The notes below the pieces were generated by a model. It was not told the DNA's origin and did no database searches. It worked only from the letters and a program-made list of their open reading frames with translations. A DNA stretch of 64,000 nt from Streptomyces sp. NBC_00569 (lineage in GTDB: Bacteria > Actinomycetota > Actinomycetes > Streptomycetales > Streptomycetaceae): assembly GCF_036345255.1 (NCBI RefSeq), contig NZ_CP107783.1, positions 9,479,001-9,543,000 on the forward strand, written 5' to 3'. Shown here piece after piece: positions 42,441-50,828 of this stretch; within the stretch, counting starts at the first letter, position 1, and the number at the start of each line of letters is the position of its first letter. The translations under genes and the position numbers were made by a program.

Positions 42441-43298
42441 GTGAAACCGCGCCACGAGCATTGGAGTCTCCCCGAGGACACCACCTTCAAGAGCTTCATC
42501 CGGCGGGAGAGCGCCTTCGAATTCGGCTGGCATTACCACGCCGAGTACGAACTCGTGCTGATGACCGAGGGGGCGGGCACGCGGTACGTGGGTACCACCG
42601 TCGAGCCGTATGCGCCCGGGGACCTGATGCTGATCGGCCCCGACGTGCCGCACACCTTCGTGTCCCGGCCGCACCCCGACGGCGTCGCCGAGGCCGCCGT
42701 CGCCCAGTTCCGCTACGACTTCCTGGGCCGCGACTTCTTCGCGCTGCCACAGTTCCGTGCCGTACGCGCGCTGCTGGAGCGATCCGCCTGTGGCCTCCTG
42801 TTCGGCCGGACCTCCGACGCCCTGCGCGCCCGGCTCACCGGCCTGCCGGAACAGCGTGACAGCGCGGCGGCCACGGTCGCCCTGCTCGACGTCCTGGGCC
42901 GTCTCGCCCACCAGGCGGACGACACCGCTCCGTTGACCAGGCAGGGATACGCACCCGCCCCCGACACCCAGGCGCGCCGCCGCGTCGACGACGTCTGCCG
43001 CCACCTCCAGCGGGCACACACCCGACCGGTCGAGCTCGTCGAGATCGCCGCGATCGCGCACATGGCACCGACCTCGTTCAGCCGCTTCTTCCGCCGCACC
43101 ATGGGCCGCACTCTCACCGACTATGTCAACCAGCTGCGCACGGAGACCGCTTGCCGGCTGCTGGCGACGACCGAGCTGCCTGTCACGGAGGTGGCTGCCC
43201 GCAGCGGATACCAGAACCTCTCCAACTTCAACCGCCGGTTCCTGGAGCTTCAACGCATGCGTCCCAGCGAGTACCGGGCAGCGCATCTGCCCAGGTGA
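42441..43298 (+). CDS. AraC family regulator with N-terminal cupin
   Basis: A 285-aa regulator. The N-terminal cupin (about 20-90) has WHYHAEYELVLMTEG and APGDLMLIGPDVPHTF. The C-terminal double helix-turn-helix has IAAIAHMAPTSFSRFFRRTMG and VAARSGYQNLSNFNRRFLELQRMRPSEYR. The GTG start at 42441 lies directly after a TAGCCT box, which suggests a leaderless transcript. It is transcribed away from the dioxygenase gene and is the likely local regulator of it, responding to a small ligand such as a sugar or the oxygenase substrate. Confidence 0.9.
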   Translation: MKPRHEHWSLPEDTTFKSFIRRESAFEFGWHYHAEYELVLMTEGAGTRYVGTTVEPYAPGDLMLIGPDVPHTFVSRPHPDGVAEAAVAQFRYDFLGRDFFALPQFRAVRALLERSACGLLFGRTSDALRARLTGLPEQRDSAAATVALLDVLGRLAHQADDTAPLTRQGYAPAPDTQARRRVDDVCRHLQRAHTRPVELVEIAAIAHMAPTSFSRFFRRTMGRTLTDYVNQLRTETACRLLATTELPVTEVAARSGYQNLSNFNRRFLELQRMRPSEYRAAHLPR

Positions 43299-43524
43299 GC
43301 CTCGGGCCGACCGTCATGAATCCCACGGTCCCGAGCCTCGTCCTGCAGCCAACACGCATGGAAGCGGAGTCCGGGTGATGTCCCGTCCTGGGGCTGGTTC
43401 TTGGGGCTGGGACGGGGGATGGGGGATGCGGTCCGGGGATGGGCCTGAGGCCGGCGGAGACCGCCCCGCATCGCGGACCGGGTAGACGGGGAAGACCGGC
43501 TAGACCGGGCAGACCGGAGAGAGG

Positions 43525-44151
43525 TCAGACGCCTTCCCTCAGCGTGGCGACGCCGGGCCCGCGGAGGTCGTCGAGTGCTACTCGGCGCCCCGTCACAGCC
43601 AGGAGCAGAGACAGCGCAGGCCCGTTGACCTCCGGCCCGGTTCCGATCGTCAAGTCGGCATCTGTTGACGCGAGTCGAATGCGGGTCAGCAGCTCCTTGG
43701 CACCGCCGAAGGACGCCGGTGTGCGGGTCTGCAGGCGGAGTGATCTGACGACTGCCTGCGCGGGGTAGGTGCGGGTGAGGCCGAGGGGCCGGCGGATGTC
43801 CTCGCCGTGGACGATTTCTTCGACGAGCCGGCTGTCGAGGGGTGCCGGGGGTGTCGATGTGCGCGATGCCGCCTGACGGAACCGCTCCAGGGTCTCCTGC
43901 GGTGTGCTCCGGCGTTCGCGTTCCACACCACGGGTGTTCTGGCGATCGAAGTCGAACCGTGCGAGGGCCAGGTCCTTGACGAAACCGAGGCGTGTCGTGC
44001 GGGCCGTGTCGACCAGATGGGCGAGCACGTCGTGCACGGTCCACCCGTCGCAGAGCGACGGTTTCAGCCACTGATCGTCCTCCAGGTGCGTGAGGTCGTC
44101 GATGAGCGCCGCACGCTCGGCGTGCACGATGGCCCAGACATCGTCCGTCAC
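43525..44151 (-). CDS. Maleylpyruvate isomerase family (mycothiol-dependent, DinB-like) protein
   Basis: A 208-aa protein with the N-terminal DinB-like four-helix bundle of the TIGR03083 group. It has the SLCDGWTVHDVLAHLVDTAR motif, with metal-binding His in HDVLAH, and a later EIVHGEDIRRPLG with the third His. Members use mycothiol or detoxify small electrophiles. Many are uncharacterised. It is divergent from the MarR-GNAT gene, with a gap of about 165 nt. The 226 nt on its 3' side up to the AraC gene hold only low-complexity GACCGG-rich sequence. Confidence 0.85.
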   Translation of the reverse strand: MTDDVWAIVHAERAALIDDLTHLEDDQWLKPSLCDGWTVHDVLAHLVDTARTTRLGFVKDLALARFDFDRQNTRGVERERRSTPQETLERFRQAASRTSTPPAPLDSRLVEEIVHGEDIRRPLGLTRTYPAQAVVRSLRLQTRTPASFGGAKELLTRIRLASTDADLTIGTGPEVNGPALSLLLAVTGRRVALDDLRGPGVATLREGV

Positions 44152-44298
44152 AGCTTCTCCTTCATCGGCTCAGCGTCTGCCGGCTAGGACTTCGGGGACA
44201 GCGAGAACTCATCGTCCGGCGCGCAGGGGATCCGTTCCGCGACGAGCACCCTGCGGTGTGTCCCGCCTGCGCGCAGAGGCTGGCCCGACCACAAGTCC

Positions 44299-44312
44299 CT
44301 GACTAAAGTCAG
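44299..44312. promoter_or_regulatory. Palindromic operator at the MarR-GNAT start
   Basis: CTGACTAAAGTCAG has perfect 6-bp arms around AA and ends 4 nt before the start codon. MarR proteins bind such short palindromes, so this is a likely autoregulatory site. Confidence 0.6.
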
Positions 44313-44316
44313 AGAT

Positions 44317-45216
44317 GTGGATGGAATGCAGATCGACGCGGTGCGGCGGTTCAACCGCACAGTCAGTGAACGTGTGGGCGTGCTGCACGACCATTACCTG
44401 GGCCTCGACCGGCCCGTAGCCGAGGCGCGGCTGCTCTGGGAGATCGGCGCGCAAGGCCGGGACGTACGGTGGCTGCGCGAGCGCCTCGGGCTCGACTCCG
44501 GATACGTCAGCCGGCTGCTGCGCTCCTTGGAGACGGACGGCCTGGTGACGGTGGAGCCGCAGCCGCAGGACAGGCGGGTGCGCACCGTACGTCTCACCGA
44601 TGCGGGCCGCGCGGAGTTCGCCGTGCTCGACCGGCGCAGCGACGAACTGGCCGGCTCTCTCCTGGAGCCGCTCAACACCGACCAGCGCGCCCGGCTGGTC
44701 GCGGCCATGGCCGAGGTCGACCGGTTGCTGACGGCCGCGACGGTCACGCTGGACGTGGTCGCCCCGGACCGCCCGGACGCCGAGCACTGTCTGCGGTCCT
44801 ACTTCGCAGAGATGCGGGAACGCTTCGAGGCCGGATTCGACCCCGCGCGGAGCCTGCTGCCCGACGCGGGCGAACTCCGGCCGCCGCACGGCGTGTTCCT
44901 GGTCGCCAGGCTGCACGGCGAACCCGTCGGCTGCGCAGGTCTGAAGCTGCCGGCCGGCGCACCGGCCGAGATCAAACGCATGTGGGTCGATCCCCGCACC
45001 CGGGGCCTCGGCCTCGGCCGGCGGTTCCTGGCCGAGTTGGAGAGGAGGGCCGCCCAGCACGGCTGCGATGTACTGCGCCTGGACACCAACAAGGCGCTCA
45101 CCGCCGCGATCGGCCTGTACCACTCGTGCGGCTTCCAGGAGGTCGCCGCCTTCAACGACGAGCCGTACGCCCACCACTGGTTCGAGAAGCGAATCAGCGC
45201 ATCGCCATCGGGTTGA
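44317..45216 (+). CDS. MarR-type helix-turn-helix fused to a GNAT acetyltransferase domain
   Basis: A 299-aa fusion. Residues 1 to about 145 form a winged-helix MarR domain (LRERLGLDSGYVSRLLRSLETDGLVTVEPQPQDRRV). Residues about 155-297 form a GNAT domain with the acetyl-CoA loop VDPRTRGLGLGRRFL and LDTNKALTAAIGLYHSCGF. The GTG at 44317 is used. An ATG three codons later is an equally good start. Such fusions occur across actinobacteria and presumably acetylate or sense a small molecule while controlling genes. A palindrome overlaps the promoter. Confidence 0.9.
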   Translation: MDGMQIDAVRRFNRTVSERVGVLHDHYLGLDRPVAEARLLWEIGAQGRDVRWLRERLGLDSGYVSRLLRSLETDGLVTVEPQPQDRRVRTVRLTDAGRAEFAVLDRRSDELAGSLLEPLNTDQRARLVAAMAEVDRLLTAATVTLDVVAPDRPDAEHCLRSYFAEMRERFEAGFDPARSLLPDAGELRPPHGVFLVARLHGEPVGCAGLKLPAGAPAEIKRMWVDPRTRGLGLGRRFLAELERRAAQHGCDVLRLDTNKALTAAIGLYHSCGFQEVAAFNDEPYAHHWFEKRISASPSG

Positions 45217-45337
45217 GGGCTCTGGCGGGCCGGCGGGTTGCGTGCCGGATGTCGAACAGCCTGGTGCGTGCGAGTAACCGCGCCGTGTGGACCCGTGGGG
45301 GACCACCCGCGCGTCGGCCGGTTGTAGCCTCGCTCCC

Positions 45338-45835
45338 ATGAGCTGGCTCCCGGATGACTTCGTCCACCCCGTCCATGTGCCCGTGCCCCGCACCGCGCTG
45401 CACCTGCGGCCGATCCGCGAGGCGGACACCGCGCTCGACTACCCGGCTGTGATGGGCTCCCAGAAGCGGCTGTGGGAGATCTTCGGTCCGGCCTGGGCAT
45501 GGCCGAACGAGTCGATGACCTATGAAGAAGACCGCATCGATCTGCTGCGCCACGAGAAAGAGATAGCCGCGCATCAGTCGTTCAACTACGCGCTGCTGGA
45601 CGAGGAAGAGACGGCGGTCCTCGGCTGCGTCTACATCGATCCGCCCGAGCGCACCGGCTCCGACGGCGAGATCTCCTGGTGGGTGGTGGACGACCTCGTC
45701 GGCAGCGAGGCGGAGCGCGCGCTCGACGCGCTCGTTCCCGAGTGGATCGCCGCCGACTGGCCCTTCCGCAAGCCCCGCTGCCTGGGGCGGGACATCACCT
45801 GGCAGGAGTGGCTGTCGCTGCCGCCCACCACGTGA
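45338..45835 (+). CDS. Small GNAT-like N-acetyltransferase
   Basis: A 165-aa protein with LHLRPIREADTALDYPAVMGS at the start, a feature of GNAT-type proteins, and a central strand ALLDEEETAVLGCVYIDPPERTG. The usual acetyl-CoA loop (RxxGxG/A) is not clear, and SWWVVDDLVGSEAERALDALV replaces it, so activity may be altered. A TGTAGCCT box 7 nt before the ATG suggests a leaderless message. No partner is evident. Confidence 0.75.
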   Translation: MSWLPDDFVHPVHVPVPRTALHLRPIREADTALDYPAVMGSQKRLWEIFGPAWAWPNESMTYEEDRIDLLRHEKEIAAHQSFNYALLDEEETAVLGCVYIDPPERTGSDGEISWWVVDDLVGSEAERALDALVPEWIAADWPFRKPRCLGRDITWQEWLSLPPTT

Positions 45836-45984
45836 CCGACCTGACGGTCCAACGCGGCCCGGACCGGCGGGGGAACCGCTCCGAGGAGGCCGGCCAGGGA
45901 ACCGGACAGCCGCGTACGGGTGCGAGCCACCCGACGCGGCCAGGGTGTCGACCAGGCGGGCGAGAGAGCGGATGTGGCAGCGAG

Positions 45985-46470
45985 TCAGGAGTGGGACGAC
46001 TGTTGTGCCAGGCGTCGGTGCAACTCCTTGATGGCGGGCACGAGTTCGTCGACGGGGCCCTCCACCTCGACCGAGGGAGCGACCTCCTGGACGGTCAGGC
46101 TGCGCACCGGTGCCTGAGGACGGCCCCATTCGGCGAGCCACCCGGACAACTGGGCCGAGGACGCCACGTACACGATGCGGCCCAGCCCGACCCAGGCGTG
46201 CGCGGCCGAGCACATCGGACAGTGCTCACCCGAGGTGTAGACGGTGGCGGCGGCGCGCTCCTGGGGCGAGAGGTTCCCGGCTGCCCAGCGGGCGAGTTCG
46301 AACTCGGGGTGGCGGGTGGCGTCGCCGTCCGCCACCCGGTTGCGGTCCTCGGCGCGAACGCTTCCGGCGCCGTCCACGAGCACCGAGCCGAAAGGCTCGT
46401 CCCCGGCTTCCAGCGCCTCGGCAGCCAGCTCGACGCACCGGCGCAAATGGTCCAGCTCACGTGTGTCCAT
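45985..46470 (-). CDS. Cytidine/guanine-deaminase-type zinc hydrolase
   Basis: A 161-aa CDA-fold protein. Zinc ligands are His54 in HPEF (with Glu56 as the proton shuttle), Cys84 and Cys87 in EHCPMCSAAH. The PEFELARW segment matches nucleoside or guanine deaminases rather than tRNA deaminases. It deaminates a nucleobase or similar amidine. It stands alone between converging and tandem unrelated genes. Confidence 0.87.
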   Translation of the reverse strand: MDTRELDHLRRCVELAAEALEAGDEPFGSVLVDGAGSVRAEDRNRVADGDATRHPEFELARWAAGNLSPQERAAATVYTSGEHCPMCSAAHAWVGLGRIVYVASSAQLSGWLAEWGRPQAPVRSLTVQEVAPSVEVEGPVDELVPAIKELHRRLAQQSSHS

Positions 46471-46794
46471 CAAAGCCCTTCCGGCGCTCGACACCGATAT
46501 GCGCACGCCATGCTCACACAGACCCCGGGGCGAGGCCCGCACCGGACTTGCACTCGGCGGGTCCGCGGCTGCGCGACGGGCCACCGAGTGACAGGTGCGG
46601 CGCGATCGCCGGCACCGCAACGACGGGGCCGGAAGTCGGTCAGGAAAGGGCCGTTGCGGGCGATGACCTGGTGGAGTTGTGCGCGGGTCGAGTACGGAAC
46701 GGGCCGGGGCGGACGTCAGGCACCACGGCGTGGAGTTGGCAGTGCCTGACAGCCCATCATCAGCAGTGAGCATGCGCGCTGTTGAGTGCCAGCA
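46471..46794. other. Intergenic region without a recognised gene
   Basis: Between the deaminase start and the MFS gene stop. Frames crossing it have no coherent protein pattern and no ribosome sites. Only the upstream region of the deaminase is expected here. Confidence 0.5.
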
Positions 46795-48411
46795 TCAGGC
46801 GGAGACGGCCCCGGCGGTGGCCTCCGACTCGTCCACGGGCGAGGTGGCACGAGCTGAGGTCCTCGGGCCGCGGGTGAGGACGTAGACGAACAGGGCGCCC
46901 ATGACGGCGACGCCCGCCCACATGGCCTGCTGCCAGCCGTCGACGAAGGACTGCCGTGCGGCACGGACCACTTGGTGCGCGTGCGTGCCGGCGCTGCCCG
47001 CTGCTTCGACGGCGTTGGCCAGGCCTTCCCGCGCGCTGTCCGCCGTCTTCAGGGGGACGCCGTGCAGCCTGTCGTCGATGGAGCTCTGGTAACCGTCGGA
47101 CACGAGTGCGCCGAGCATGGCGACACCCAGCGCTGTGCCCAGTTCGCGGGTGACGTCGTTGAGGGCGGAGGCGACGCCCTGCTTCCCGGACGGCAGGGAG
47201 CTGGTGATGGCTTCGGTGGAGGGGGTCATGGCCAGGCCCATGCCGGTGCCCATGGCCAGCATGCCGGGCAGGACGGACAGGTAGCCGCCGTCAGCGGAGA
47301 CGAAGACGGCCATGAGGGCCAGACCGGTGCCCCCGAGCGCGATTCCCGCGGTCATGGTCGAGCGGGCGCCGATGCGGGCGGCCAGCTTGGGAGCCAGACC
47401 CGACATCGCCATCATCGTCACGGCCATGGGCATCAGCGCCAGCGTGGACAGCAGTCCCGACCAGCCGAGCACGGCCTGGAGGAACGGGTAGAGGACCAGG
47501 GCGATCCCCGCCTGGACACCGAAGACCACCAGCAGGGTGACCGAGCCGCCGGCGAGGCCGCGCTCACGGAAGAGGCGCACGTCCAGCAGTGCGGCGTCGC
47601 GTCGGTGCAGTTCCCAGGCCGCGAAGCCGGCCGTGGCGATGACACCGACGGCGAGGCTGATCAGGGTCACAGGCGCCGTCCAACCGCGTTCCGGGCCTTC
47701 CTGCAGTACGAAGATGAGCCCGACCACGGCGACGGTCGATACCAGCGCGCCGACGGTGTCGAAAGGGTGAGGGGATTTCTCGCGCGAGTCGGGAACCGCC
47801 TTCACCGTCACGGCGAGGGCCAGGACGACCAGCACCACGGGCAGGACGAACAGCCAGCGCCAGCTGGCGACATCGACCAGGAGCGCGGACAGGAACATGC
47901 CCAGGACGCCGCCACCGCCGGCGACACCGGTCCACACGCCGATCGCCTTTCCGCGCTCCTGCTCCGGGAACGTGGAGGTAATCACGGCAAGGGTGATGGG
48001 CATGATCATCGCGGCGCCTATACCGCCGGCCACGCGCGCGGCGAGCATCACCTCGGCCGACGGGGCCAGGCCCGCCGCGGCGCTCGCGACGCCGAAGACG
48101 CCCAGGCCGGCGATCAACATGGGCTTGCGTCCCAGGCGGTCACCGATGGTGCCGAGCGGCAGCAGCAGGGCGGCCAGGGCGAGGGTGTAGATGTTGATGA
48201 TCCACAGGACCGTGTTCTGCGAGGCGCCGAACTCGACGGCCAGGTGGGTCTGGGCGACGTTCAGCCCGGACACCGAGGCGATGACGGCCATCAGGGCGAT
48301 CGAGACTGCGATCAGGATCGCGCGCAGCTGACGTGCGTCGGGCGCGCCGTGGTCGCGGGCGGCGCCGCTCCCCTCGGCGACTGCCATCCGGGGAGGCTGG
48401 TTCGCACTCAT
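46795..48411 (-). CDS. MFS exporter, DHA2 (EmrB/QacA) family, 14 TM
   Basis: A 538-aa proton-coupled exporter. Motif A appears as LGTIGDRLGRKPML after the second transmembrane segment. Motif C-like glycine/proline patterning, GVAGGGGVLGMFLSALLV, follows. The length and hydrophobic profile fit 14 segments. A GAGAGGA ribosome site precedes the ATG. It lies downstream of an FAD oxidoreductase gene in the same direction (144 nt gap), with an XRE regulator divergent, so the three may form a redox-stress or toxin-efflux unit. Confidence 0.92.
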   Translation of the reverse strand: MSANQPPRMAVAEGSGAARDHGAPDARQLRAILIAVSIALMAVIASVSGLNVAQTHLAVEFGASQNTVLWIINIYTLALAALLLPLGTIGDRLGRKPMLIAGLGVFGVASAAAGLAPSAEVMLAARVAGGIGAAMIMPITLAVITSTFPEQERGKAIGVWTGVAGGGGVLGMFLSALLVDVASWRWLFVLPVVLVVLALAVTVKAVPDSREKSPHPFDTVGALVSTVAVVGLIFVLQEGPERGWTAPVTLISLAVGVIATAGFAAWELHRRDAALLDVRLFRERGLAGGSVTLLVVFGVQAGIALVLYPFLQAVLGWSGLLSTLALMPMAVTMMAMSGLAPKLAARIGARSTMTAGIALGGTGLALMAVFVSADGGYLSVLPGMLAMGTGMGLAMTPSTEAITSSLPSGKQGVASALNDVTRELGTALGVAMLGALVSDGYQSSIDDRLHGVPLKTADSAREGLANAVEAAGSAGTHAHQVVRAARQSFVDGWQQAMWAGVAVMGALFVYVLTRGPRTSARATSPVDESEATAGAVSA

Positions 48412-48555
48412 GAATTCCTCTCAAAAGGGCATAGCGGGTCGGGGAATGGGAGGTGGAGCCGGCGCCGGGCATGGTCGGTCGCCGGGTGTTCAGGGCGGGC
48501 GCGCGGCTGCCGGCGCCCCCCTCGATGTGCGGTGGGCCCGTGCGGGCCCCGGGTG

Positions 48556-49572
48556 TCAGGCGGGGATGGTGGTGCCGCCCTGTGCTGCGGCGAGGGCCGC
48601 GTCGGTGTCGGCGGTGGCCAGGTGGGCGTTGATGTGGGCGCCGGCCAGGGCGCCTGCCGCGGCGGCGGCGCCGACCTTGGCGGTCGGGTCGGTGGCGTTG
48701 CCGGCCACCCACACGCCGGGCACTTCGGTGGTGCCGGCCGTGCCGGAGGAGAAGCGGCGGCCCATGTTGTCGGGCAGGTCCTCCATCGGCAGTCTCAGGC
48801 CGTCCAGGCCCTCGGTGCGGGCCTGCATCCTGGTGGCGACAGCGAGGATGCGGCGGGCCGCGAACGTGCCGTCGGTCAGACGCACCCCGGCGATGCCGCC
48901 GTCCTCGCTCTTCACGACCTCCTGCACCGGGGTGTCGACGATGCGGACGGCTCGGGCGGCGAAGCGCGCGCGGGTGGCCTCGTCCAGCTCGCTGCCGCGG
49001 GTGAAGTAGACCAGGTCGTCGGTCAGTTGACGGAACAGCAGCGCTTGGTGCACCGAGACGGGGCCGGTGGCAAGGACGCCGATGGGCTCGTCGCGCACCT
49101 CCCAGCCGTGGCAGTACGGGCAGTGCACCACGCTGTGCCCCCAGTGCTCGGCCAGGCCGGGCACGTCGGGCAGTACGTCCCGCAACCCGGTGGACACCAG
49201 GACGCGACGCGCCGTCAGGGTGCGGCCGTCGGCCAGGGTGAGCGTGAAACGCGGATCGCCCCCGCCATCGGGGGCGGCAGGTTCGGCGGAGGCCACCTCG
49301 CCGAAGACGACCCGCCCGCCGTAGTGGCGCACCTGCTCCCGGCCCTGCGCGAGCAGCTCGCCCGGCGGGGTGCCGTCGAGCACGATGAAGCCGTGCATGG
49401 CCTCTGCGGGCGCGTTGCGGGGTGTGCCGCTGTCGATCACGACGACCGAGCGGCGGGAGCGGGCGAGCGTCAGCGCACCGTTCAGCCCCGCGGCACCGCC
49501 GCCGATCACCACGGTGTCCACAGTCGTCCGGGGCAGTGCGTCGGTCGCGTATGCGGAAGCCGTCGCTGTCAT
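48556..49572 (-). CDS. Thioredoxin-reductase-like FAD/NAD(P) oxidoreductase
   Basis: A 338-aa flavoprotein. The N-terminal FAD-binding motif is VVIGGGAAGLNGALTLARS. A CPYC redox pair occurs in VVHCPYCHGWEVRDEPIGVLATG. The C-terminal FAD motif is GVWVAGNATDPTAKVGAAAAAG. It has the two-domain TrxR layout but is a single-gene, low-molecular-weight form whose electron acceptor is unknown. It is divergent from the XRE-cupin regulator, with 99 nt between. An AAAGGG ribosome site precedes the ATG. Confidence 0.9.
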   Translation of the reverse strand: MTATASAYATDALPRTTVDTVVIGGGAAGLNGALTLARSRRSVVVIDSGTPRNAPAEAMHGFIVLDGTPPGELLAQGREQVRHYGGRVVFGEVASAEPAAPDGGGDPRFTLTLADGRTLTARRVLVSTGLRDVLPDVPGLAEHWGHSVVHCPYCHGWEVRDEPIGVLATGPVSVHQALLFRQLTDDLVYFTRGSELDEATRARFAARAVRIVDTPVQEVVKSEDGGIAGVRLTDGTFAARRILAVATRMQARTEGLDGLRLPMEDLPDNMGRRFSSGTAGTTEVPGVWVAGNATDPTAKVGAAAAAGALAGAHINAHLATADTDAALAAAQGGTTIPA

Positions 49573-49671
49573 GTCTTCGCACCCTTTCGCTCAGGCGTGA
49601 CCTCACCTTTTCCGGGTCACCACATGCGTGAACGTAACCCTTGCTTGCATCACAGGCATACGATGTTGCCT

Positions 49672-50319
49672 ATGACGCAAAATGATGGCGAGCTGGACAG
49701 CCTCGTACGCAAACGGATCCGCGCCCTGCGCGTGGCACAGGGCTGGTCCCTGGAGGAGCTGGCCACCCGGGCCAACGTCAGCCAGTCCACGCTCTCCCGC
49801 ATCGAGAACGGCCAGCGCCGCCTCGCCCTGGACCAGCTGGTCACTCTCGCCCGCGTGCTCGACACGTCCTTGGACCAGCTCGTCGAGACCGCGTCCGACG
49901 ACGTCATCATCAGCCCGAGGATCGACGCGGCCCACGGCCTGATGCGCTGGCCCGTCAAAGGCGACCCGGGAATAAGCGTCATGCGTCAGCGGATGACCGA
50001 ACCGCCCCCGGACAACCCCTCACGCATGCGCGCACACCCAGGCCGGGAATGGCTCGTCGTGCTGTCCGGCACCGCGACCCTCATGCTGGGCCATCGCCGC
50101 TTCCGGATCGAGACCAACCAGGCCGCGGAGTTCCCCACCATGCTCCCGCACGCCATCGGCGCGGAAGGCGGCCCCTGCGAGATCCTGGGCATCTTCGACC
50201 GTGACGCCCGCCGCGGTCACCAGCGCGACAGCGACAGCGACGGCAGCAGCGACAGGGGCAGTGGCAGCGGCGGCAAAGGCGTAGGCGGCGACTGCGGACC
50301 TGGTGGCCCCTGCCCCTGA
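49672..50319 (+). CDS. XRE family regulator with C-terminal cupin
   Basis: A 215-aa regulator. The helix-turn-helix spans about residues 12-66 (LRVAQGWSLEELATRANVSQSTLSRIENGQRR). The cupin spans about 95-175, with HPGREWLVVLSGTATLMLGHRRFRI and TMLPHAIGAEGGP. A TACGAT box 7 nt before the ATG suggests a leaderless transcript, which is why this start is preferred over one three codons upstream. The last 35 residues are a Gly/Ser/Asp low-complexity tail. It is the likely repressor of the divergent FAD oxidoreductase. Confidence 0.9.
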   Translation: MTQNDGELDSLVRKRIRALRVAQGWSLEELATRANVSQSTLSRIENGQRRLALDQLVTLARVLDTSLDQLVETASDDVIISPRIDAAHGLMRWPVKGDPGISVMRQRMTEPPPDNPSRMRAHPGREWLVVLSGTATLMLGHRRFRIETNQAAEFPTMLPHAIGAEGGPCEILGIFDRDARRGHQRDSDSDGSSDRGSGSGGKGVGGDCGPGGPCP

Positions 50320-50828
50320 CCTCGCGCCGCGGCAGGAGATTCGCTGCACCTTCGCCGGCGATCGTGAGCGACTGCGGCGGCCAGCCGGACCCCCCCGAAA
50401 CGGACGCGGAAGTCCCCGTCGGTCCGCTGACGTGAGGGTGTGCCAGTCATGGCGGCCGGAGCATCCGGTGGATGTGCAGAAGGCCGCGCCACCAGTGCAT
50501 TTGCGGGTCCGTGAGGCGCCGAGCCAGGGTCCGGAACCGAGCCCGGTGGCTTCTCGAGATGACGTGTGGCGGATCTGGAGTAGCGTTAACCAGAGAGCCG
50601 CAACCCGGGGCGCGCCACATTGGCGAAGTCTTCTCGCGGTGGGCAGCGCGACTGCTGCTGCGGGGCTCGCGTGTGGAGCCGGACACGGCCGGCACGGCCG
50701 GTGAATGGCCGAGGCGCGTTTCTCAATTTCCAAAGCGGTGTCATATCGACCGCGCGCCCTGTGCGTCTGGCGTGCGCGGCCATCCACCTCGCGCTCGGGT
50801 GCGCGAGACATGGAAGGGAGAAGGTCTC
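50320..50828 (+). promoter_or_regulatory. Long upstream region of the Gly/Tyr-rich protein gene
   Basis: No convincing gene is seen on either strand. The end holds the ribosome site GGGAGAAGG for the gene at 50829. A frame on the minus strand with aromatic residues (LTDPQMHWWRGLLHIHR) caught my eye but lacks a start with a ribosome site. A promoter for the secreted protein must lie here, but I cannot place it. Confidence 0.35.

Noticed and set aside
46471..46794. Possible transposase remnant upstream of the deaminase gene
   Set aside because: I could not identify a catalytic motif, inverted repeats or target duplication, so the likeness is not supported.
46972..50319. Open frame of 1115 codons on the plus strand
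   Set aside because: It is antisense to the MFS exporter and the FAD oxidoreductase for most of its length and then runs into the XRE gene. Its composition is Gly/Arg/His/Gln-rich, as expected for the mirror frame of a high-GC gene. Only the XRE part is real.
50447..50695. 82-codon minus-strand frame with aromatic-rich end
   Set aside because: No ribosome site, no recognised domain, and it lies in the leader region of the Gly/Tyr-rich gene.
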